A DNA stretch of 64,000 nucleotides from Scatophagus argus (GCF_020382885.2 NC_058511.1:2263501-2327500), one strand, 5' to 3'; positions 20,628 to 34,279 are shown, counted from the stretch's first letter. Notes: generated by a model from the letters alone, not told the origin. Program-made: numbers and translations.

Positions 20628-23600
20628 ATGCGATGTCTGTGGTGTTTGCTGCTGCTGGCGTGCGGCGCGGTTCCGCTTGTGGCGGCTCCAACTGGTAGCA
20701 GTTACCTGCCGGGGACAGGTGAGTGGAAACTCCCGCGGGACCTGTAGTTAAGGGGAGCTCATGTGAACATCTGGCAGCTTATTACTGCACTGTGTCTCTG
20801 TCTTCAGATATGCACAAGCTAAAACATACAGCGGGAATTAATACTTTGGTTTCTCCGCTGGACTGAGCGGACTGAACCTTATCGAAGCTGTTTTGAGATT
20901 CAGCTCTAAAAGTGGATATTCTATAACATGTATCGCTGCTAGATGGATTCGTTCTTGCCGAATTTACCCGTAGACAAATGAGATTTGTTTTATATGTTCA
21001 ATTTTACTGCAAGAGGTATATTTTCTTTGTAAATGATCAAAAAGTTAATAATTAACAGATTTTTAAACGGAGTTTAGGCAGAAACGTCTCTCCAGAGGAC
21101 CGCACACTCCCACGTCCTTTTCATGGGACGTGTCTTATGTATACGTTTGTTAGAAATGAAATGGCCATAACAATTTCTCCAGCCACATTTGCACATATAC
21201 ATTCAGTCTCTTTCTTCCTTCTCTCTAAACTTATCCTCTTCCTAATCATCCCGTCCAGGCAGGTTCTGGCACATCACAGACCTCCATCTGGACCCCACCT
21301 ACCACCTGTCCCCAGATCCCACCAAGGTTTGCTTCTCCTCCAAAGGAGTGCCGACCACCAATGCTGGCCTGTACGGGGACTTCCTGTGTGACTCTCCCTA
21401 CCGCCTCATCCAGTCGGCGTTCATTCACATGGCACCGCTCGCTCAGCCACAGGACTTCATCATATGGACCGGGTCAGTGCACTCTGAGTGCTCATGATGG
21501 ACTTCTCAGTGAATTTGACTTTAAATGCTTTGGCCTGCTGCCATCATGGGAAAACTGGAGCCGAACACTCAATAACTTGAAGTTCCTTACATGAAAAATG
21601 ACTCTGATCATAGAAACAATATCTGCGGCTTTAAAACAGTTTCATATCCACTTTTCACAGCCGTCATGTACTTAATATACTTCATACAGCTGAACCACTT
21701 TGAGGTTTTCAGGTTGAGGAATGAGGAAGTCCCCACTTCCTCGTGGTTATAGCCGCACTGAAAACAGATACACAGGGTGGTTCAGACGTGCATACTCCTC
21801 GCAGGATGGATTGTAATAACCTTAATGAACGTCTGCCTTGTTAGCATGCTAACACAACAAACCAACACTGTGTACTTAGCAAATACTCTGCCTGCTAAAC
21901 ATCAGCATGTCCGTGTTTATTCACCAAAAAGAGACCATGTAAATTAGTGTATAAGCTTCAGCTAAGAATCTTTGTGCTTTTCTTAGCTTAGAATGAGCCT
22001 CTTGTGTCTGTTGCTCTGCAGTGTTGCTACAGTAGCCTAGAGGGGACAAACCAAAGTTTTTTAGAGGAGGGTGAGATGAGGGGCGTTCATTTGGTTTCAG
22101 TGTGCGGCCACACCACTAGATGTCACTACACCCGATGCTCTGGACCTTTGACTAAGGTCAGGGTTTAGCTGTGAGACGTGCTGTACTGTTCTATTATTCC
22201 GTCACTTCTCTGCAGGTTTACTCGGAGGTGGACAGGGTGCGAGGCCTATGGCGAATAAAGTCCCGAGGCCTTGTAAGATGAGCGCGAGCTTTCCACTCGC
22301 AGTGAAAGAGAGGAAAAAACTATAAGAGTAGTTGTAAGCACCTCCATACAGCTTTCTATTAATCAGCAGCTAATCAGCCAAGGCAGGAATTCATGGGCTT
22401 ATGAAACATGCTTAAGAGAACGCCCTGCCACCTAATCCCAACCCCCCAGGGAGTCTTTTCAAGTTGTACGTTTCTGTGCAAGCAGATTTTTTTTTTTTTT
22501 TGCTTTATTCTATTGTTAATGCGCTTTGTATCATGAGTTTGCCTTTGAGGGGAAATCCATTGTACAGAGGATTTCACATTATGTCTGAAATGTTGCGTGG
22601 TTTAGCACAGCTCTGCTGAGTCAACCATGTTTGGAAATACCAGTCAACAACTGTGATGTGATGGACGGGAACTCGGCCGTGCTGACAAACGAGGGTTTTT
22701 CTTGCTTTCTACTGGTACTGCTGACTGGTAACTCATTGCTTACTGCAGTTACTTCACATTTAAAGTTTGCTTGAAGGCTTCTGCTGTAAAAAGCAGCTAC
22801 AGGACATGTTGAGTTTGCAGTGTTTGTTTTTACAGTGCAAAAGCTTTTTTCGCAGTCGTTTTGACACCAATTTAAAGGCGTCAGTCTTTGAAAATCCATC
22901 CTACAAAAATCTCTGAACGGGAAAAGAAAGTTGAGCAGTCAGACAGGCTGGAGCAGTTTCCCTGGACTATCTCGACATTGTTATTTGAAGATAAGGTGTG
23001 AGGATTTGAACATCTGAAACGTTGTTCGACTGCTGCCCTGTCACACAGTTGATCTGTCACCACAGATTTCATTATGACAAAAACACAACAATACGACTTA
23101 AATTGTTATAAGCTCATACTCTCTTGATGATTCTGGGTTTTGTGTTCCCTCTCCACCAGTGACAGTCCACCTCATGTCCCTGCAGACGAGCTGTCCACAG
23201 ACATAGTGATCCAGGTGATCAGTAACATGACCCAGACCATCAGACAGCACTTCCCCAACCTGACGGTCTATCCTGCCCTGGGAAACCATGACTACTGGCC
23301 TCAGGTAACGAGGTAACGAGGATGATGGTTACAGGGTAAATGATTGACTCATTTTGGTAGCTGCGTGACATTTTGTTCCTGTATTAATGAATATACGGGA
23401 ATTTGAGCATTTTTAAGGCGAGCTTTTAGGACTGACGTTTTTGTTCAAGTAGAAAACCCTCTAAAGACAGCAGTTCAAGTACAAGCTGACATTTTATTTT
23501 CATGCAGTCTGATATCTGGTACTAAGTAGAATAATTTAGAAATGATGAGTTCAGGGAAGTATTTTTATTGTGAGACTGCATCATGTGTTTGAATGGCTCT

Positions 23601-26107
23601 TCTCAGGACCAGATGCCCTCCCACACGAACGCCATCTATAAAGCTGCGGCCCAGCTGTGGAAACCGTGGCTGCAGCCTGAAGCTCTGCTCACACTCTCAC
23701 AAGGTGACGTGTTAGCACATCTGCTACTTTGGAGGCCTTTCTCTCCAAGTGTTGGCAGACTGTGCTCTAAATACATCAGATCCACCATGCAGTTTAGCCA
23801 TAATGCAAATTCATTTGTTTTATTACACTGCCAGCCCTTTGATATCGCTCCCTCAGGCATTTGGAGTAAGAAATGAGAGTTTTCATTAACATCTGTGTTT
23901 ACAGTTTGTTTATTGTAATACAAGATTTGTGCCGTCTGACTTCTCTCACATTCTGAAATCAAGTAAAGACAAAATTTCTGCAGACTGGGCAGTTCCTGCA
24001 CTGAGATGAGGAAGCTGCAGTCATGTGTGTCTGCTGTAGGGATGTTCCAGACGTTTAAACAGGAAGTTTAGCACATGTTTATATCTAATGCAGTGCATAA
24101 TGCGAGCGGGTTGCATGTTTGGTATGTAAGGTTTCATTTTGTGCTCCATTTCCCTCCTGCAGGTGGTTTCTACTCCCAGCTGGTAAAGCCCGGTTTGCGA
24201 GTGGTTAGTCTCAACACTATCCTCTACTACGGTCCAAATGAAGTCACCAGTAACATGACAGACCCTGCGGGACAGTTTGAGTGGCTGGAGAAAACCCTGC
24301 AGAAAGCTGCTCAGAGCCTGGAGAAGGTCTGAAATGTTTTGTTAAACCACCTCACCTTTCAGTGCTACATGTTGATTATTTTAATTCAGTATGTTGTCGT
24401 CAGATTAAGAACCATCCCTTCTCGCTTCAGGTGTACATCATAGCTCATGTACCGATCGGCTATCTGCCATTTGTCAGAAACACCACTGCTATAAGGAAGA
24501 GCCAAAATGAGCGGCTGGTCGCCATCTGCAGGAAGTACAGCCAAGTCATCGCTGGACATTTCTATGGCCACACCCACCGTGACAGCATCATGGTGCTGCT
24601 GGACCAACAAGGTAAACAAAACACAAGCAATGCAAAATACACAGGCAGAAGTGTTTGCTTTGAGCTGCTGTGAGCCCCAGTGCACAAAGCAAAGCTCCAT
24701 AAAGACATGGTTGGATGAGTTTGGTGTGGAAGAACTTGACTGGCCCACACAGAGTCCTGACCTCAACCCCATCCAACACCTTTGGGATGAACTGGAACGG
24801 AGATTGTGAGCCAGGCCTTTTGGTCCAACATCAGTGTGTGACCTCACAAATGCTCTACTGCATGAATGGGCACAAATTCCCACAGAAACACTCCAACATG
24901 TTGTGGAAAGCCTTCACAGAAGAGTGGAAGCTGTTAGAGCTGCAAAGCTGTCTGTGTGTTTACAATGAGACGTCATTAAAGTCCCTGTTGGTGTGAAGGT
25001 CAGGTGGCCCAATACTTTTGTCCATATATTGTAGCTCAGAGAAACTGTAGGAAGCATCCAGTCTAAGAGAAGCTGTGAGCTACGATGAAATGACGAAACG
25101 TTTACAACCTGAACGTACTCGCCGTTTCTTTCACACTCATTTCTGTTTGCTTCTTTGTTCTGCAGGTAAACCAGTGAACTCACTGTTTGTGTCGCCGGCT
25201 GTTACACCAATCAAAAACGTTATGGAGCCCTACTCTAACAACCCAGCTTTCCGCATGTACTTGTACAACACTAAGGACTTCGCTCTGCTGGTAAGAAGCT
25301 CGGTGCTGCACAGTCAGCTCTGCTCACTTTGACGGTTAGATTTTCCTGCCAGTGTGATCCCGTGAGTCATTAAAAATGTCATAATGATTCATTTACTTAG
25401 AGATGATGTTTTTTCATCGCATTAGTGGAAATGGGCAGACAGTAGGTCAGGAATGCATCTCTCAAATGACAGATGTGGAGCTTTATCACTGATGTGGAGC
25501 TCCTCTTCGGTGACGCCTCGAGTGAGGTCCACCATTTTTAGTTCACGATGAAAATGTTTTTAGGAAGTCTGAAGCAAAGAGGGACGCAGTGCTGCAGCAG
25601 TTTCAGCGCACTACTAAAAATGTTGTGCGCTGAAATACCCACTCAGACTTCTTATCTCCCAGAAGAAACAAGTCCCTCTTGATGATTAATCACAGTGTCA
25701 ATCAGCACACAAAAAACTGTTTCTGCCTTTCAAAAAGACTAAAAGACTTTCTCTTTCTCCCCTCCCTCCCTCTCTTTCGGCGCTTTTCTCCCTCTCTGAA
25801 GGATATCTGGCAGTACTTTTTGAATCTGACGGAAGCCAACGAGAAACAAAGGTCTGACTGGAGGCTTGAATATATCATGACTGAGGCTTTTGGACTGACT
25901 GACCTGCAGCCACAAAGCCTCCTGCAGCTGGGCCTGAGCTTCAGGCTGCCGCAGGCCAAAGCCTTCGACAAGTACTTCACTCACTTCATGGTCAGCTACA
26001 ACAGCAGCATCACCTGTGAGGGGCGCTGCAAGGTCAGCCAGGTGTGTGCTGTGCTTTACCTGGACCAGCCGTCCTACTCCAAGTGTGTGGCGAGGGGAGG
26101 ATGGTAA
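20628..26107 (+). CDS. smpdl3a: acid sphingomyelinase-like phosphodiesterase 3A
   Basis: Eight exons: 20628-20718, 21259-21472, 23160-23304, 23607-23703, 24163-24326, 24431-24611, 25166-25290 and 25802-26107. They sum to 1323 nt, or 440 residues, with all junctions in phase; the human protein is 453. A signal peptide (MRCLWCLLLLACGAVPLVAA) is followed by the calcineurin-like metallophosphatase fold. Its dinuclear-metal motifs are all intact: TDLHLD (Asp38, His40), WTGDSP (Asp103), GNHDYWP (Asn144, His145), AHVPIGYLP (His243) and GHTHRD (His284, His286). The Cys-containing C-terminal module (TCEGRCKVSQVCAV) is present. The family is secreted or lysosomal and hydrolyses nucleotide phosphodiester/phosphate bonds rather than sphingomyelin. 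Intron 6 carries a Tc1-like fragment. Identification also rests on position between fabp7 and clvs2. Confidence 0.95.
24673..25035 (+). mobile_element. Tc1-like transposon fragment in smpdl3a intron 6
   Basis: It encodes the C-terminal transposase signature on +, [20 protein letters not shown] (third catalytic region of Tc1/mariner). It ends with CAATACTTTTGTCCATATATTG, a diverged terminal repeat. The left half, up to GCCCCAGTGCAC, is missing. A 93-codon stretch (24715-24996) translates identically to the copy at 31978-32259 on -. Confidence 0.8.
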
Positions 26108-26339
26108 CGAGGGTCCAACATGAAGGCTTCTGGGAGGATTTGTCTCAGGGATCTCATTCAGTTTTTGATCAAAAGTGATCATCTTATTTTTTTACTCTGC
26201 TGGAATCATGAAAAGGGGAATGTTTCGCACCGGCTCTGCTGCTGCATGATAGTGATCCAACTGTTGCATGTGTTTTTATACGTAAGATCTTCACTCAAGA
26301 TTTTTCTTTCTGGCATCAAAAGTACAAATTGCACAATTT

Positions 26340-26345
26340 AATAAA
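26340..26345 (+). other. smpdl3a polyadenylation signal
   Basis: AATAAA lies about 230 bp after the stop codon. Confidence 0.5.
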
Positions 26346-26349
26346 TATT

Positions 26350-28832
26350 TTGAAAAAGACTAAATGCACTGATAAAATGTGAGAAAATACTTCTTGATTA
26401 TACTGAACTGCAGCCCTCAAAGTCTTGAAAGTCCTTCTTTCTGAGCGAAGATTGAAGGATTCGTGAGGGATTTCTCAGCGTTTTTGACTTTAAAATGATT
26501 TATTTTTAAGTGAATTATTTTGTTACCAAATAATTGCATCAGGGAGAGGTTTATCCAACTGGCTCACTTTATTCTGAGCTGGTTCCTCATCAGGTGACAT
26601 TTGTTTGAAGATGTTGTCTACTGCAGTCCAGAATACACGAAGAACAAGTCCAAGATGAGTCAGAATTTGAATAAAGTAAAAATATAAAGCACTGATGCAG
26701 TGTTTAAAAAGTGTTAAAGCTGTCATGCTTGTTGCAGGAAAGTTTTTTGGGAAGAACGAATAAAGAGTCAACGGACAATCAAAAGTTTATAGAAGGATTT
26801 GTTTTGATACATAAATATATAGATAACTCGCTGAAAATGGAGAAAGTCCGCCGATACAAGGCACGTCTGTGTTGCAGCTGACCTGCTGTCTCGTAGCATA
26901 TGAGAAGTTTTTCACCTGAAATGTGTTCCACGGGATGCGTTGAAGCTCCTCCCTCCTCATCACACACCTTTATTCCCTGTATGCCTTCTTGCTCTGATGG
27001 ATTACACCTCATCACTGGACGGATCTGATTGCTGCCAGATGTCGAGCATCTCTCGAGCTGGTGGCTTTGAGTAATCATGAATACTGAACGTGTTTAAGTC
27101 GGCGCAAAAAGGCAGCTCGCGCGACTTTCTCTGATGTTGCTATTCAATGTGTTTCTGATTGCAGCAGGTCGCCCAACGTCACATTTAATTAGATACAAAG
27201 AGTTCATGATGAATGACCAAAAATACTTTATTTTTTGTCAGAAGGATAAAAACATATTTTGATGTGTAAATACTGAAAAGTAGATTTTATCCAATGATAA
27301 CCAGCATGAGGTAATCGCTGGGTCTGAGTCTCCAATAGCCTTAGAGCTCCTGACAAATGCTGTTCATGTCCACATCACTGAAACACCTTTGTATATTTGA
27401 TATGTATACATTGATGTGATGATATGAGCAGTGAAATTAGAGCCAAGAACAAAATGATGTTTGCTTATTTTTCTACTGAATAAAATCTGTCTAAATAAAA
27501 TCACAGCAAGCGGCGTGCTTTTTGTGTTACAGATGAAACAAAAGAAAAGGAAAACTTAAATTCAGAGTTGATAACTTGAAGTAAGAAACTTGTGCAGGCC
27601 GGTTTGTCCCTGCGGGGGAGGCGAAGGAACAACGACTAACCTGATCTGACCCTCTCGCTGCAGTTTCACCCCCTCCCACCATCAGCCCCCTGATCTTATT
27701 CAACTCCTCCTGTTCAAACTTTCCAGAAACTCCTCTCGTTTCTCGGCCACCACCTCAAGCATCCACCCCTCCAACCTCCCGGCTCTTTTGTCCCTCTGCC
27801 CCCCTCCCCAAATGTTGATCGCGCCTCGCTTAAAGCTCCACTGGCAGCTCTTTGATGTCAAAATGTGCCGAACCAAATCCACCAAAAGTCGGGTTTCAAC
27901 AGAAGCGAGCCAAATGTCGGCCTTGCCGTAGTTTTGCTCGGTTCCCAAACTGGAGTGCTCACCCAAAAGGGTCGCAGGACAGATTTTAGAGGATGCCAGA
28001 AGGGTACAAGGTTTTAAAACAGTTCAGCTTCACCGTGTTGTGAATTTTATCTCTTCAGAACTCTAAATAGTCTCCAAAGGAAGCATAACCCTGCTTTTAC
28101 AAGCCGAATAGGTTTGGGTGGTGGAACAAAACTGGATTCCCAAAAGTGTAATTACAGTTTAGATGAACTAACAGTTAAAAAGACTGAGTCCCCGTTAGTC
28201 TCGAGCAGTAAATCTGCACTTTTCTTGTGTGTGTTTGTCAAAGTCTCCCCCCCTTGTGTGTCTCCCCCCACCCAATTGCCATTATTATTCCCAGCTAGCC
28301 TCCCCCCACTCGGTGCCTAACATAACGTAACTGTGGAGACAGAGTTGGTGGTGAGCGTGGCGATGGCGAGGACTCCATTGCCGGGGCAACGACTGCAGAG
28401 CTCATCTGAATCCACCTCTGAGGTCACCGTTAGCTGCTGCCACTCAGAGAGAGCAAATAAAGGCCTGTGTGTTAGTGTGAGAGGCACATCTCTGCTGGGG
28501 TTACGCTGTTATTTAAAATGCTTTTTACGGAATACTTTATGTACTAATTGTACTGTGTATTTATAGAGAATGTCGTCATATTTCACTGTAGTAAGGACCC
28601 TTTCTGCCTCTAAACGGCCTGAAGTTTAACAAACTTTGTTGGTTTGTCAGGATCTGGAATAAGATGAACTCATTTATCGTGAAACCATTTCAAGTAACAA
28701 GTTACAATATGGACGTAATATCAGCGGCAACATTTCCCATTAAAACAGAGTTTTAAAGCAAGGAATCGTCTGCCAAAGGGACTCAAAACCTTTTACATGA
28801 TCATAGGCTGGCTGGCGGGACGGTAGTTGTCT
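26350..28832. other. intergenic region downstream of smpdl3a
   Basis: Only short open frames without recognisable domains occur; no RNA gene or clear mobile element was seen. Confidence 0.5.
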
Positions 28833-28867
28833 CTCTGACTGTCTGTCTGTTTGTCTGTCTGCCTGTC
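28833..28867 (+). repeat. (TCTG)n-like tract
   Basis: Imperfect CTGT repeats: TGTCTGTCTGTTTGTCTGTC and onward. Confidence 0.85.
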
Positions 28868-28960
28868 TGAGTGGTGGAGCCCCACAACCAGTTAATCTGA
28901 GGATTACTGTCAGGACAGTATAGCCATCCAACTGCCCTCTCCCGGGGTGCTGGAATCTGT

Positions 28961-28961
<1 letters not shown>

Positions 28962-28997
<36 letters not shown>
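28962..28997 (+). repeat. (GT)n microsatellite
   Basis: About 18 GT units. Confidence 0.9.
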
Positions 28998-28999
<2 letters not shown>

Positions 29000-29000
<1 letters not shown>

Positions 29001-30214
29001 CCTTCAGGCTTCCAGCTCACCTAATCCCTTTTAACATCTTCAAGTTTTAACCTCTGTCCATCCTCTGAGTTTTGATAAGCAGTGGTCTCTGGTTTAATTT
29101 GTTCGATTGCTGCAGGTTTGAAATTACACTTCAGCTCCTAACTGCTGATGGTGTCCAGTGACTTGACCTCACTGAGGAGGAAAAAGGGAAATAGATATTA
29201 TATTCACGAACTGTCCTTTTGTCCGCCCATGAACACAGTCCCCTGTAAGGACAGAGACATTTATTACATTTCTAAATGTAATGGCACCTTATCCTCAGCC
29301 CTGGCGTCCAGCCTCCTGAAGCCTTGACTCGGGTTTCCCTGCAGTTTGGACTCCTGTGGGCTCAAGGCAGACGCGAGGCGTTTTGGGCGTCTCCTGACCT
29401 CACATGCAGAGTCAGCAGTGGCCTGTGACCGCAGGTGACCTCCTACTTCTGGTACCCGGGATAATCCCTCTGAGTGAACCCGCCCGTGTTTGTTTGGTCT
29501 GGATTGGACTGAACAGTGATCAGTGCTGGTTGTCATCGAGTCGCTGTTGTACCTGCAGGTACAGCATCACGCGACACTCGCCGTCACTGTCAGTGTCGAT
29601 CGGACTCGGAGAGCACACTGAGACATTTTGCTGATCTTTGAATCTTTCACGTTCACCTGTCGCCTCGTTGCAGGCTCATCATGTGTGAGCATAGCTTGCT
29701 AATCAGCGTGCAGCTGATCTCCTTAAAAGATCCCATAAAGCAAAGAAAAAGCTTTAATCTGTGCTCGTTGTAAAGACAGGTGCAGAAGTCCCGAGACTGA
29801 AGAATTAGGTCAGTGTTTTCAAATGTTTTAGCTTCATTTCTTTGTGTTTAATTTCACCCTGATCCATATAGTTAGCCAGTTTTATTTCCTCTTGTGAAGC
29901 TCTTGATGAAGTTAAATAATTATTATTTCTGAGTGAAACTGCAGTGTGACTTTATTGCATTTTATTTATGTGAGAAAAACTTGATTTCTATTGTTCTGCT
30001 GGTCAGAGCAGCACAACATAAAGCTCCTTTCATAACTCGGGTCTCTTGTGTGATATTCTCTCACACCCAAGTCTCACACAGCCCATAATGGAGACAGAGA
30101 CACAGAGACGGGGGGTGGGGGGTCTCTTTAGTCTCATGCTTCAGTAGTAATTTGTCAGCGGGCATGAATGGACTCCTTCATCAGCGAGTGGAGACAGCAA
30201 CAAGCAATCTGAGT

Positions 30215-30215
<1 letters not shown>
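29000..30215. other. intergenic, nothing recognised
   Basis: No gene, RNA or mobile element could be supported. Confidence 0.45.

Positions 30216-30216
<1 letters not shown>

Positions 30217-30264
<48 letters not shown>
30217..30264 (+). repeat. (GT)n microsatellite
   Basis: More than 20 GT units, ending with GCGTGTGC variants. Confidence 0.9.
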
Positions 30265-30268
<4 letters not shown>

Positions 30269-31045
30269 GCATGTGTGCGCACACTAGTGGGGGTCCGGTC
30301 TCAGATTGGAGTTTGCTCTAAGCCTCTCGTAGCCCAGATCGCTCCTGTATGGGCCCACCATAGGCAGTTCCCCAACAGCCAATCAGACTCCACAAAGCCC
30401 ATTACTTCACCCTCTGATGGCAGCTGCTGTCGACTTGGACCAGCATCCACCCAATAAGTGCTAATCTGAAGACGGCAGGAAAGCAAGACAACAAGACGAA
30501 GAGTGAAAAAGAAATCAAATGCTGAAGAAAACAGCTGACTGATTGATTAGGTGATCAAATGAATATTAAGAGTATTAAAGTAATAACCAAACAAATTTAC
30601 AAACCGATGCAGCAAATCAATGGCCTTTGGGATGAGTCTGTCAACCAATCAGTTAAGTTACTCATTAAAAATAATACACAAACATGACGGCTGAATTTCT
30701 GGTTTTGGTGAGGATGTTGAGTGTCGTCTCTGCGGAGCAAATAACAAATTAATGAAGCCATTTCTGTGAAGTTTGCTGAGGACATTCAGGGTCCCCAAAA
30801 TCCTGGTTTGGTTGGCTTTGTGTTTGTGTTTCCTCCATCAGACCAAACTACTCATGTGAAATGGACAGGAAATTCACTGAGCACATTCATGCTCCCCACA
30901 AGACGAAGCACTTCAGCTGGCAGACATGAAACATTCAACTTGCTTTAAGTTTTATTCAAACCAAAGCAACATTAAGAAAAATCCACGACAGCCTGTTGTG
31001 GAGGGCTGCTGTCTAGGAAGGACAAAGTGGGTGGATTTCTGTCTG

Positions 31046-31082
31046 AGTGTGTGTGTGTGTGTGTGCGTGTGTGTGTGTGTGC
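31046..31082 (+). repeat. (GT)n microsatellite, interrupted
   Basis: GT units with one GC interruption. Confidence 0.85.
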
Positions 31083-31586
31083 ATGCCTTCAGTATGAATG
31101 AGCTGGAAGCAGGCCAGGTACTGACATCCCGGCTTCACGGCTGAGTCTCCACTTCCAATTAAAATCTCACCCAGAAACGGGAGTTGTACGTTTCCCACTG
31201 GAGTAACACTATTGTGTAAGAGCACAAAGCTCTGATTATTGAGGTGGTGATGAGTTTATGAATGGGCACAAAAGATGGCAGCCATGGAAAAATGCCTCAT
31301 TATGCTCCCGTGTTATGGAATTGGTCTTTGCGTGTGTGACGAGATGTTGTGAAACTTTGTCGTAGAGGTGACACATAAAAGCATCTGCTGGAAAAACTGG
31401 TTTTCCCATTTTGTTCAATGATTAAATTAATTACATCTTCTAAGGAAAGAGTGACGGAAATGTTCCGGTGATAAGATACTCCGTACTCTGCTTTAAGAGG
31501 TCATGCTGGAGATCCTCAGCCTGGACCTCTGGCTCATCCACCAAACTGTCTAAATGTGTGTTATGGTGTATGTGTGTGTCCCTTCC

Positions 31587-31800
31587 CCCCTCCTGTCTTC
31601 TCCAGCTCTGCCCAGGTGTTCTACATCTGAATCGCTCATTGAGGTGCACCTGACCTGGGAGGAAGTGCTTATAAAAGAGGCTTCTGGAGTGTGGACTGTT
31701 GGTGATGAAGTCACTCAGCCTGTTTTGTGTCTCAGCATTAGTTTAGTGTCACTTCTGTTTGTCTGTGTTGGTGCTTGTTCACCCCACAGGGGGCCATAAC
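31587..31800 (+). repeat. unclassified dispersed repeat, copy 2
   Basis: It shares CCTCCTGTCTTCT, CCAGGTGTTC, CACCTG-CCTGGGAGGAAGTG and TATAAA-GAGGCTTCTGG, in order, with 6030-6156. This copy continues without the Harbinger interruption. The TATAAAA box inside suggests a mobile-element promoter or UTR segment. Confidence 0.5.
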
Positions 31801-31942
31801 AACTGAGTTAATTATCTGGCAAAGACAAATGTCATCTCAATCGCAAGAAGTTTTGTTAATTGATCAGCAATAGCAAATATGTTGACAAGGGAGACATAAC
31901 ATTAACTCTATTAACACAAGAGGAAATGTGATGATTAAGCTA

Positions 31943-32473
31943 CACTATATAGACAAAAGTATCAGGACACCTGTCCATCACACCAACAGGGACTTTAATG
32001 ACGTCTCATTGTAAACACACAGACAGCTTTGCAGCTCTAACAGCTTCCACTCTTCTGTGAAGGCTTTCCACAACATGTTGGAGTGTTTCTGTGGGAATTT
32101 GTGCCCATTCATGCAGTAGAGCATTTGTGAGGTCACACACTGATGTTGGACCAAAAGGCCTGGCTCACAATCTCCGTTCCAGTTCATCCCAAAGGTGTTG
32201 GATGGGGTTGAGGTCAGGACTCTGTGTGGGCCAGTCAAGTTCTTCCACACCAAACTCATCCAACCATGTCTTTATGGAGCTTTGCTTTGTGCACTGGGGC
32301 ACAGTCATGCTGGAATAGAAAAGGGCCTTCAACAAACTGTTGCCACAAAGTTGGAAGCATAGCATTGTCCAAAATGTCTTGGTATGCTGAAGCATTAAGA
32401 TTTCCCTTCACTGGAAGTCAGGGCAGAGCCCAAACCCTGACATTCCCATCCCAATACTTTTGTCTATATAGTG
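31943..32473 (-). mobile_element. non-autonomous Tc1-like transposon with both ends
   Basis: Terminal inverted repeats CACTATATAGACAAAAGTAT (31943 onward) and the complement ending GTG at 32473 match over about 20 bp. The left end is preceded by TA, the target of this superfamily. The minus strand carries the transposase C-terminal region (32165-32395), with [20 protein letters not shown]. At about 530 bp, most of the roughly 1.6-kb parent is deleted, including the DNA-binding and first catalytic regions. Confidence 0.85.
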
Positions 32474-32974
32474 AAGGCAGCAAGTCACACAACTGTTGAT
32501 ACAGAAAACCAGCAACTGATTTCATATGTTCAGTCAGTTTCCTCTGACTGCAATCCAGACAGTGTTTACCCTCATAAATGTATTTGCAGCTGCAGATTAG
32601 TTGCATAAAACACAAGGTTGTTCTCCATCTGAAAACCAACAAGCTCTGAGAGTACTGCCTGTTTGGCTTTCTTGCTTTAGAGCTGTGGCGAACATCAATT
32701 CACCACAGCAAGTAGTCGCAGAAAATCACACTAGAAAAAGCCAAACTGTCACCAAACTATCTGAGCCTCCACAAATCTTTTCCTTTGTCCCTTCATTTCT
32801 TCTCTTCCCTGAACAGACTGGCCACACTGCAAAGACGTTCAGCAAGCAATAATTCTCTGACAGGAATCCAGGAGGTTAAGCTGACTGTTAATGCTTAATC
32901 TCTCTGTTCTTTGCTCAATCCATCCCCCCGTCCAGGCTTCGCTCTGTCCAAGACCCACACAGGATCTCCCAGCC

Positions 32975-33040
32975 CCTCCCTCCACCCCTCTGCCCCTCCG
33001 CCCCTCCGCCCCTCCGCCCCTCCACCCCTCCACCCCTGCC
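32975..33040 (+). repeat. C-rich minisatellite
   Basis: CCCCTCCGC/CCCCTCCAC 9-bp units occur about six times. Confidence 0.85.
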
Positions 33041-34258
33041 TGCTCATGGTTGCAGGGTCAGTGAGTTTGCCCTCGGAGACGTTTGCACAGGAAGAGAGGG
33101 GTAGAGGGGTGTGGCCTGCAGACCAGCGTCTTTGATCGCTATGGGGGTCACAGTCCTCTTTATTCCACCTGATCAACACTGGACTGACCTTGTGGTCCGA
33201 CCCACAGTGGAGAAACGACCTCATCTGGGGCTCAGTGAAGGTGCACAAGGAAAACAGAAACTTTCTGTCTTTGCCATCTTTTTCTTCTGCACGTCTTCTT
33301 CTCACTCAAACACCAGGCTGAGATTGTTTTCCCGCGCTGTAAAATGTTTCCTGATTGTGAACACCCAGTTAAAATAAACGTTTGAGAAACCAGACGACAG
33401 CATTAACAAAATCATTTCAAATGACTTTTCAGGGATGTTTGATTGTTATTGTGTTTGTGCTGTGACTGTGTGAGAGATAAAATAGAAAAGAAACATTCAA
33501 AATGTTTTTTAATAAAGATTAGAACTTCCATTTTATATCCTATCCTGTTGTTTTGTTTTGTTTCAGTGAGATTTAACAGAAAGCTCCTGTCAGTTATTCC
33601 TCCTGTTTCTCCCACTTCTTTACATGAAAACATTTCAGTGTATTTATGCAGAAGGGTGAGAAAATGTGTTCAAAGCAGCATATTGTGGTTTGTAATAATG
33701 ATTTAATCTCTGTGTCACTGCTGTGTCGTCTGAGTGAAATCAGTTTTTACAAGCTGGTTTGTTAACTGCGTCAGTGCTGCCATCTGCTGTTCCTCTCAGG
33801 AATTTCATTTAAAGTAAAATAACAGTATGTGCTCTTTGCAGCTCTTTGTAGTTGCTAATTTGCTGTGATTGCTGCATCAGTGGCAAAGTAGCTGATAAAA
33901 GTTATTTTATTAGCAATTGGAAAAAATAAACAAAAAACAAACAGAAACCGTGATCTTGACAGTCAGAAAAATTCTGAACGCACAGAAATGTAAATATGGT
34001 CACTTAAACTTTACGTTAACATTCACAAACAAGAAATGTTCAACCTGTTTGAATGAAAGTCAAATAAATTTCCTAGCATGAGGTGATGATTTTCTTTGTA
34101 TTAAAACTCTGATGCTAATGCTGTCCTCTCATTACTGAGTCAGTCGTTAACGATGGGTCAGATTAACACTTTACATCACAGTTCACATGTAACTCTTTGA
34201 CATGCAAACACACAAACCACCTGATCTTCCTCTCTAAAACTGCATCGCTGCTCCAGTG
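33041..34258. other. intergenic, nothing recognised
   Basis: AT-rich, short open frames only. A weak CTCF-like GCCATCTGCTG lies near 33778. Confidence 0.45.
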
Positions 34259-34259
34259 A

Positions 34260-34274
34260 CCAGCAGAGGGCGCC
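34260..34274 (+). promoter_or_regulatory. CTCF-like site between smpdl3a and clvs2
   Basis: CCAGCAGAGGGCGCC fully matches CCASYAGRKGGCRS and has the same orientation as the site at 15885. Binding is inferred. Confidence 0.45.
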
Positions 34275-34279
34275 ATGCG

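Noticed and set aside
27700-27966. 88-codon open frame on - with VVAEKREEFLESLNRRS-like text
   Set aside because: It looks mildly protein-like but no family is recognised and no flanking exons were found.
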